35,168 bases of DNA from JBBTXJ01 sp038061815. Its GTDB lineage: Bacteria > Patescibacteriota > Patescibacteriia > Magasanikbacterales > JBBTXJ01. Position numbers and translations under genes: made by a program. The notes under the pieces were generated by a model, which worked only from the letters and a program-made list of their open reading frames with translations, was not told the DNA's origin and did no database searches. Shown here piece by piece: positions 8,399 to 13,018 of the stretch; positions within the stretch are counted from its first letter, which is position 1; each line of letters starts with the position of its first letter. Location: assembly GCA_038061815.1 (NCBI GenBank), contig JBBTYK010000032.1, positions 1 through 35,168 of the forward strand, given 5' to 3'.

Positions 8399-8439
8399 TC
8401 CTGGAGCCCGCTGAAGGCGGACGATAGGAACCATATCAT

Positions 8440-9318
8440 ATGCCCGTAGCAACCAAACTCATCCGCACCCGTATCAGAGCGGTCAAAAATACGCGCAAAA
8501 TCACCAAAGCGATGGAGTTGGTTGCTGCGTCAAAAATGCGCAAAGCGACCGAGGCGGCGGTGCAGGGCAGGCCGTACAGTACGGCGGCGGAAGGAATGCT
8601 GCAGCGTTTGCAGGGCCGCGTTGAGTTGCCGCATCCGCTGCTCCGCGAACCGGCGGCCATCAAAAACGAACTGCTCGTGGTGGTCACCTCCGACCGCGGC
8701 TTGTGCGGCGGTTTGAACGCCAATGTCATCCGCGAAGCGCTCGCGCATATTCAGGAAACGCAAGCGCAGGGGATTACGGTATCGGTGGTAACGGTCGGCA
8801 AAAAAAGCCGCGCGCCGCTTGCAAAACGCGGCGTGCCGATTATCGCGGATTTTACGGACATTACGCAAACGGTTGATTTTTTGCGGATTAAACCGATTGC
8901 CGATATTGCGCTTGAAGAATTCAAAACGGCGCGCGCCGACAAGGTGACGCTTCTGTACACTGAATTTCAGTCTGCGCTCATTCAGCGAACTGTGCGGCGC
9001 GCCATACTGCCGTTATCCGGATTGCGCGCGGAACAAACGGCGAGCCAACAATCAGTCGCGCGTGAATATCTTTTTGAACCGTCGCCTGACGGCGTGTACG
9101 CCGAATTGCTTCCGCGTTTTTTGGAAACGCAGGTGTACCGCGCGTTGCTGGAAGCAATCGCATCGGAACATTCAGCGCGCATGCTCGCGATGCGCAACGC
9201 ATCGGATGCCGCGGATGAAATCACGCAGGATTTAACACTTACCTATAACCAAGCGCGCCAAGCCGGCATCACGCAAGAACTCGCCGAAATTGCCGGCGGC
9301 GCCGCGGCGCTCGCATGA
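8440..9318 (+). CDS. atpG: ATP synthase F1 subunit gamma
   Basis: Central rotor shaft of F1, 292 residues. The N-terminal helix carries the signature IRTRIRAVKNTRKITKAMEL and the next segment VAASKMRKA. The middle contains SDRGLCGGLN. The C-terminal helix has HSARMLAMRNASDAADE, typical of gamma. The gene lies 67 bases after atpA, separated by the hairpin and a repeat-like stretch, whereas most neighbours are nearly contiguous. The stop overlaps the atpD ATG (ATGA at 9315-9318), suggesting translational coupling. Confidence 0.96.
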   Translation: MPVATKLIRTRIRAVKNTRKITKAMELVAASKMRKATEAAVQGRPYSTAAEGMLQRLQGRVELPHPLLREPAAIKNELLVVVTSDRGLCGGLNANVIREALAHIQETQAQGITVSVVTVGKKSRAPLAKRGVPIIADFTDITQTVDFLRIKPIADIALEEFKTARADKVTLLYTEFQSALIQRTVRRAILPLSGLRAEQTASQQSVAREYLFEPSPDGVYAELLPRFLETQVYRALLEAIASEHSARMLAMRNASDAADEITQDLTLTYNQARQAGITQELAEIAGGAAALA

Positions 9319-10694
9319 CGTCTATGAACACCGGAACCATTTCACAAATTATCGGAGTCGTGGTGGATGTTGCATTTGAAAAAGAACTTCCGGCCATCGG
9401 AAGCGCGCTTGAAGTGAAATTATCCAACGGCGCGCCGCTGGTGCTGGAAACCCAGCTCCATATCGGCGCAAAAACCGTGCGCACGGTTGCCATGTCAACC
9501 ACGGATGGACTGGAACGCGGTCAAGAGGTGACTGATACGGGCAGTCCGATTAGCGTGCCGGTGGGGAAGGAAACGCTCGGTCGCATGTTTGACGTGGTCG
9601 GCGATGTCATTGACGGTAAAGAGGCTGTTAGCGTAAAGCAGCGATGGCCGATTCATCGTCCAGCGCCGGCATTCAAAAATCAATCCACTAAAACAGAGGT
9701 GTTTGAAACCGGCATCAAAGTGATTGACCTGATTTGTCCGTTTGTGAAAGGCGGAAAAGTGGGGTTGTTTGGCGGCGCGGGAGTTGGAAAAACGGTTGTT
9801 ATTCAAGAACTGATCAGGAACATCGCCGCGGAACACGGCGGTTATTCGGTATTTGCGGGAGTGGGGGAGCGTACGCGCGAAGGAAACGACCTCTATCACG
9901 AAATGAAAAATTCCGGTGTGCTGGAAAAAACTACGCTCGTGTTCGGTCAGATGAACGAGCCGCCGGGAGCGCGCGCTCGTGTGGGTCTCACCGGTCTCAC
10001 CATGGCCGAATATTTTCGCGATGAAGAAGGAAAGGATGTTTTGCTTTTCATTGACAATATTTTCCGTTTCACGCAAGCCGGTTCTGAAGTGTCGGCGCTC
10101 CTCGGGCGCATGCCGAGCGCGGTAGGATATCAACCAACATTGGCAACTGAAATGGGCGCGTTGCAGGAGCGCATTACGTCAACGGATAAAGGTTCAATTA
10201 CTTCAGTGCAAGCCGTGTACGTTCCAGCCGATGACTTGACCGACCCGGCGCCGGCCACCACGTTCGCGCACCTTGATTCCACGGTGGTGCTCGCGCGTTC
10301 ACTCGCGGAATTGGGCATCTATCCGGCCGTTGACCCGTTGGATTCCAGTTCAACTATTCTTGACCCGAACGTGGTTGGCGAGGAACATTACGGTGTTGCG
10401 CGCTGCGTACAGCAGGTGTTGCAGCGGTACAAGGATTTGCAAGATATCATTGCGATTCTCGGCATGGAGGAATTATCTGATGAGGATAAATTGACGGTAT
10501 CGCGGGCGCGCAAGATTCAGAAATTCCTGTCGCAGCCGTTTTTCGTGGCGGAACAGTTTACCGGGACGCCGGGGAAGTATGTGAAACGCGATGATACGGT
10601 GAAAGGTTTCAAGGCCATTCTTGACGGTGCGTACGATGCGGTGTCGGAGCAGGAGTTTTATATGAAAGGCGCGATTGAGGATGTGAAAAAGTAG
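9315..10694 (+). CDS. atpD: ATP synthase F1 subunit beta
   Basis: Catalytic subunit of F1, 459 residues from ATG 9315. The P-loop GGAGVGKT is at residues 153-160, GERTREGNDLYHEM carries the catalytic glutamate, and LFIDNIFRFTQAG is the Walker B region. The C-terminal EELSDED is the DELSEED equivalent that contacts gamma. An ATG three codons downstream (9324) is an equally plausible start; 9315 is preferred because it overlaps the atpG stop as ATGA. A 186-base intergenic stretch with hairpins follows, which is unusual within this otherwise compact operon. Confidence 0.97.
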   Translation: MTSMNTGTISQIIGVVVDVAFEKELPAIGSALEVKLSNGAPLVLETQLHIGAKTVRTVAMSTTDGLERGQEVTDTGSPISVPVGKETLGRMFDVVGDVIDGKEAVSVKQRWPIHRPAPAFKNQSTKTEVFETGIKVIDLICPFVKGGKVGLFGGAGVGKTVVIQELIRNIAAEHGGYSVFAGVGERTREGNDLYHEMKNSGVLEKTTLVFGQMNEPPGARARVGLTGLTMAEYFRDEEGKDVLLFIDNIFRFTQAGSEVSALLGRMPSAVGYQPTLATEMGALQERITSTDKGSITSVQAVYVPADDLTDPAPATTFAHLDSTVVLARSLAELGIYPAVDPLDSSSTILDPNVVGEEHYGVARCVQQVLQRYKDLQDIIAILGMEELSDEDKLTVSRARKIQKFLSQPFFVAEQFTGTPGKYVKRDDTVKGFKAILDGAYDAVSEQEFYMKGAIEDVKK

Positions 10695-10741
10695 TTTATT
10701 AAGGCGCGGTTTCGGCGGGTGCCCACTCACTCAACACGCTC

Positions 10742-10820
10742 ACGGCCGCCAGCGCGGCCGTTCGCTACGCTCGTGCCGAGCTCGTCCCGACAGGGTCGGG
10801 ACACCAGGCCCGCTTCGGCA
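10742..10820 (+). repeat. GC-rich hairpin cluster between atpD and atpC
   Basis: Two strong hairpins lie in the 186-base atpD-atpC gap. The first pairs ACGGCCG (10742-10748) with CGGCCGT (10755-10761). The second has an inner 8-bp stem GTCCCGAC/GTCGGGAC (10784-10802, loop AGG) nested in an outer stem TGCCGAGC/GCTTCGGCA (10774-10781, 10812-10820). There is no T-run. The composition is more GC-rich than the flanking genes, so this looks like an inserted repeat element inside the operon. Confidence 0.75.
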
Positions 10821-10880
10821 CTCGCGATGTTTCGTTCGGGGCACCACGCCTCGACCGCGCCTTCCGAGTCCGAAATAAAT

Positions 10881-11302
10881 ATGCCCATCCATCTCAAAAT
10901 GTTCACTCCCGAACGCACTATCTCGATGCGGACGTAGAACAGATTACGCTGCCGACAATGGACGGCGAAATTACGGTGCTTCCCAATCACATCCCGCTCG
11001 TGTCCGTGCTGCGCGCCGGTGAAATGCGCGTCGTGAAAGATGGCGCCGAGATTCCGATGATTGTCGCCGGCGGATTTATTGAAGTGCAGCCGGAAAGCAA
11101 GGTGGAAATTTTAGCGGATGCGGCGGAGCGCATTGAGGAAGTTGACATTGAGCGCGCCGAGGCGGCGCGAACGCGCGCTGAAGAATATCTGCGCACTAAA
11201 AAATTTGAAACCGATGTTGAGTATACCGCTCTGCAGGCGGCCCTTGAACGCGCGCTCGCGCGTATCAGGATAGCGAAAAAATACCGCCATAAATCACGAT
11301 GA
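10881..11302 (+). CDS. atpC: ATP synthase F1 subunit epsilon, with an apparent frameshift
   Basis: Epsilon subunit at the end of the operon. The natural start appears to be ATG 10881 (MPIHLKMFTPERT), which is the typical epsilon N-terminus, but that frame stops at TAG 10935-10937. The homology continues in the -1 frame from about 10919 (YLDADVEQITLP, then TMDGEITVLPNHIPLV) to TGA 11300-11302. A one-base deletion or sequencing error near 10917-10921 is the simplest explanation; programmed frameshifting is possible but no slippery heptamer is obvious. The downstream piece alone could begin at ATG 10958 (114 residues) and would lack the first beta strands. The C-terminal helical region (ERIEEVDIERAEAARTRAEE) is intact. 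Confidence 0.82.
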
Positions 11303-11334
11303 AAAAACGCTCTTGACCGTTTCGGGCGTTTTTT
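11302..11334 (+). terminator. Intrinsic terminator after the ATP synthase operon
   Basis: AAAAAACGC (11302-11310) pairs with GCGTTTTTT (11326-11334) around a 15-base loop, ending in a T-run. It starts at the last base of the atpC stop. The next promoter's -35 (TTGACC) lies in the loop. Confidence 0.7.
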
Positions 11335-11341
11335 GTATACT
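11313..11341 (+). promoter_or_regulatory. Near-consensus promoter TTGACC-17-TATACT
   Basis: TTGACC (11313-11318), 17-base spacer and TATACT (11336-11341). The predicted start near 11348 gives a leader of about 36 bases before ATG 11384. The promoter is embedded in the preceding terminator. Confidence 0.8.
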
Positions 11342-11365
11342 CTTGCGGTCACGTTCAATCTATTT

Positions 11366-11378
11366 GGAAGGGAGGTGA
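11366..11378 (+). promoter_or_regulatory. Strong Shine-Dalgarno deciding the 11384 start
   Basis: GGAAGGGAGGTGA contains a full anti-16S match (GGAGGTGA). It is 5 bases from ATG 11384. This is notable because most core genes in the window lack any Shine-Dalgarno. Confidence 0.85.
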
Positions 11379-11383
11379 ATGAG

Positions 11384-12100
11384 ATGACGGACAATCGCGT
11401 GGATCGTCTGGTCATCGCGGACAGTTTTCCGATGGCTCACGCCGGGGTGAACGAGGAGCTGAAGCGCGGGCCTGCGGACATTCTGCGATTTCCTGACATC
11501 GTGGCGATTCTTGCCGGACGACAGGGTTCGGAGGTGCTCCAGCAGCGCATGCTGGAGCAGGTCGCGCTATGTCGCGAATTGCACGGAATCGTCGCGATTT
11601 CGGTTGTTACTGAACGGACGCAGGATTACCATGCGATTACCGATGCCATTAGGCGCTCCACGAGAGGTACGTGGCGGTTTGAGCAGGTTTTCCTGCAGCT
11701 TGGGGCTTCCGAACTCGCACCGGGCATCGCGGAGACGTGGGACGAGTGCGTGATTACCTGCGTGGATTTTCGTTCGCCTTTCGCATCCGCGCGAGACGGA
11801 CTCCGTACGAGCACCTGTCACGAAGTAACGTTGCCAGGAGCGGCAAAGCAGTTCACGGACGGCGGCCCGTTCGCGACGTACCTTTTCTGGTGGCTTCTGC
11901 GCCAGCCGCGTATACGTGTTGAAGTGCTTCAACACGAGGACTGCGGCGCGTACGGGCCCGAGCTGCACGAGGATTCTCCGGCAGAACTCGCGGCGCATCA
12001 TAAGGACATCGCGCGGTTCGCGGAGCTCGCAAAGAGGCATGGAGTGAAGTTCACGGGCGGCGGGCTGATTGAGCTCGCTGGAACGATTCGTCGTTTCTAG
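11384..12100 (+). CDS. Beta-carbonic-anhydrase-like protein with N-terminal extension
   Basis: The 238-residue protein has a C-terminal half resembling small putative beta-type carbonic anhydrases. C126-V-D128-F-R130 and H184-E-D-C187-GAY match the CxDxR and HxxC zinc-site motifs. The first ~120 residues have no recognised domain, although GRQGSEVLQQRMLEQVALC and a segment around ISVVTERTQDYHAI suggest an alpha/beta fold, perhaps a diverged duplicate of the same unit. The start at 11384 is set by the strong Shine-Dalgarno; an in-frame ATG at 11333 lies before the -10 and is rejected. Codon use is more GC-ending than in the ATP synthase genes. A promoter and a terminator enclose it, so it is a single-gene transcription unit. 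Enzyme activity is inferred only from motifs. Confidence 0.75.
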   Translation: MTDNRVDRLVIADSFPMAHAGVNEELKRGPADILRFPDIVAILAGRQGSEVLQQRMLEQVALCRELHGIVAISVVTERTQDYHAITDAIRRSTRGTWRFEQVFLQLGASELAPGIAETWDECVITCVDFRSPFASARDGLRTSTCHEVTLPGAAKQFTDGGPFATYLFWWLLRQPRIRVEVLQHEDCGAYGPELHEDSPAELAAHHKDIARFAELAKRHGVKFTGGGLIELAGTIRRF

Positions 12101-12111
12101 GCCGTGTATAC

Positions 12112-12135
12112 AGCACCCTTTCGAGGGTGCTTTTT
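12112..12135 (+). terminator. Intrinsic terminator with UUCG tetraloop
   Basis: AGCACCCT (12112-12119), TTCG loop and AGGGTGCT (12124-12131) followed by TTTT. It lies 12 bases after the 11384 gene stop and is a classic intrinsic terminator. Confidence 0.92.
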
Positions 12136-12140
12136 ATATC

Positions 12141-12169
12141 TGGACAGCCGTGTAACCATTTGTTACAAT
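12141..12169 (+). promoter_or_regulatory. Promoter of the second carbonic-anhydrase-like gene
   Basis: TGGACA (12141-12146), 17-base spacer and extended -10 TGTTACAAT (TACAAT at 12164-12169). ATG 12183 lies 13 bases after the -10, giving a leader of about 7 bases and no Shine-Dalgarno. Confidence 0.72.
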
Positions 12170-12182
12170 CCTCCGCGTATCT

Positions 12183-12721
12183 ATGCACACATGCAAAACG
12201 CTCGTCATTCACTGTATGGATTTCCGGCTTATGGAGCCGATTTTTTCCTATCTCAAAAAACGCGGACTNNNNNNNNNNNNNNNNNNNNNNNNNNNNNNNN
12301 NNNNNNNNNNNNNNNNNNNNNNNNNNNNNNNNNNNNNNNNNNNNNNNNNNNNNNNNNNNNNNNNNNNNGTATGGATTTCCGGCTTATGGAGCCGATTTTT
12401 TCCTATCTCAAAAAACGCGGACTCGTCGGTTTATGCGATGAAGTATCGCTCGCGGGCGGCATAAAATCTCTTGCCGATGACCTGAACGGTCCGACTGCGC
12501 AAACATTGCTGAAACAAATTGAACTTTCAAAAGCATTGCATCATATTGACACAGTCATGCTCATGAATCACACGGATTGCGGCGCATACGGCGGCCGCAC
12601 GGCATTTGCGTCACGTGCGGAAGAACACGAGAAACATTTGCGGGACATGCGCACCGTTCGTGACCTTATTGCTGTCCGTTTCCCCGGTCTTGCGGTTGAA
12701 CTGACGCTTGCCGACCGTTAG
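12183..12721 (+). CDS. Small beta-carbonic-anhydrase-like protein, interrupted by an artificial assembly gap
   Basis: Starts as MHTCKTLVIHCMDFRLMEP, then runs into 100 Ns (12269-12368). After the gap the same 55 bases that precede it are repeated and the coding frame continues (VGLCDEVSLAGGIKSLADD). Removing the Ns and one 55-bp copy (155 bases) restores one uninterrupted 127-residue frame. The restored protein has C11-M-D13-F-R15 and H78-T-D-C81-GAYGG, the CxDxR and HxxC zinc-binding motifs of beta-type carbonic anhydrases, but is much shorter than classical enzymes (~200 residues). It is therefore a minimal putative carbonic anhydrase. The first copy of this motif pair is in the gene just upstream, so the two are probably distant paralogues. 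A longer frame from 12104 crossing the Ns is artificial. Confidence 0.8.
12214..12268 (+). repeat. Left copy of 55-bp duplicate flanking the assembly gap
   Basis: The 55 bases from GTATGGATTTCC to CGCGGACT directly before the Ns are identical to 12369-12423 directly after them. This is the signature of two contig ends that overlap but were scaffolded instead of merged. Confidence 0.95.
12269..12368. other. Assembly gap (100 N)
   Basis: One hundred undetermined bases, a default scaffold-gap length. The flanks are identical 55-bp copies, so the true distance is most likely an overlap and no sequence is missing. Confidence 0.97.
12369..12423 (+). repeat. Right copy of 55-bp duplicate flanking the assembly gap
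   Basis: Identical to 12214-12268. The coding frame of the carbonic-anhydrase-like gene is continuous only if the two copies are collapsed into one. Confidence 0.95.
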
Positions 12722-12754
12722 CACTTATCCACTTCCCGATTTTTTCACGAGGAC

Positions 12755-12760
12755 TATACT
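12755..12760 (+). promoter_or_regulatory. -10 box TATACT of an orphan transcription unit
   Basis: TATACT after GAGGAC, with only a poor -35 candidate (CTTCCC at 12732-12737, 17-base spacing). It is the only promoter-like element upstream of the structured region and terminator at 12767-12995. A near-DnaA-box, TTATCCACT, lies at 12725-12733. Confidence 0.4.
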
Positions 12761-12766
12761 AAAGTT

Positions 12767-12995
12767 GTTCGCGGCGCCCGCCTCGAGGAGCAAGGCTGAA
12801 GAACTGGGAAACGAGGTACGGCAAACAAGACACGTCCGGTCAACGGCGCTTCGCCGAAGGCCGGCCTCACAAAAGGAGGTCAGGGACCATTCGCTTTTGG
12901 CACACGAACGAGCTTCGCGTGGTTCTCAAAATCCACGCCGCGAACCGCGCAATGTTCAAGGGTCACTACAACCCCCCGACATTGCGCGTTTTTTT
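12767..12995 (+). ncRNA. Putative structured non-coding RNA or relic small gene
   Basis: No convincing protein gene lies between 12722 and 13018. The predicted ~230-base transcript is highly structured: CCGG (12836-12839) pairs with CCGG (12861-12864) around an inner CGGCG/CGCCG hairpin (12844-12856), and TTCGCG-TGG pairs with CCA-CGCCGCGAA further on. It contains a perfect Shine-Dalgarno-like AAAAGGAGGT (12871-12880), but no ATG, GTG or TTG follows at the right distance; only an ATT at 12889 does. That frame runs through the terminator to a stop at 13047, so a finished protein is unlikely. The sequence does not match my memory of RNase P, tmRNA, SRP or 6S RNA. Confidence 0.4.
12946..12995 (+). 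terminator. Intrinsic terminator upstream of the helicase gene
   Basis: CGCGCAATGT (12946-12955) pairs perfectly with ACATTGCGCG (12979-12988) and is followed by seven T residues. It ends the orphan transcription unit. Its right arm also contains the -35 of the next promoter. Confidence 0.85.
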
Positions 12996-13011
12996 GTTAT
13001 TGCGCTACAAT
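12982..13011 (+). promoter_or_regulatory. Promoter of the helicase-nuclease gene, leaderless start
   Basis: TTGCGC (12982-12987), 18-base spacer and TACAAT (13006-13011). The ATG at 13019 is 7 bases past the -10, so the mRNA is predicted to be leaderless. The alternative ATG at 13010 overlaps the -10 box. Confidence 0.65.
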
Positions 13012-13018
13012 GAGGGCC

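Noticed and set aside
10719..10937. 72-residue frame starting in the atpD-atpC hairpins
   Set aside because: Its first 54 residues are repeat-derived. Only the last part from 10881 is real, being the frameshifted epsilon N-terminus.
12104..12721. 205-residue open frame crossing the N gap, including a duplicated GFPAYGADFFLSQK-type peptide
   Set aside because: It reads through undetermined bases and a scaffold duplicate. The real gene starts at 12183 and is continuous only after collapsing the 55-bp copies.
12767..12995. Candidate RNase P, tmRNA, SRP or 6S RNA
   Set aside because: None of the conserved sequence blocks I know for these RNAs could be found. Kept only as an unassigned structured RNA.
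12708..13013. 101-residue plus-strand open frame in the structured region before the helicase
   Set aside because: No start signal or family similarity, Arg/Ser-rich composition typical of a random frame, and it crosses a strong terminator.
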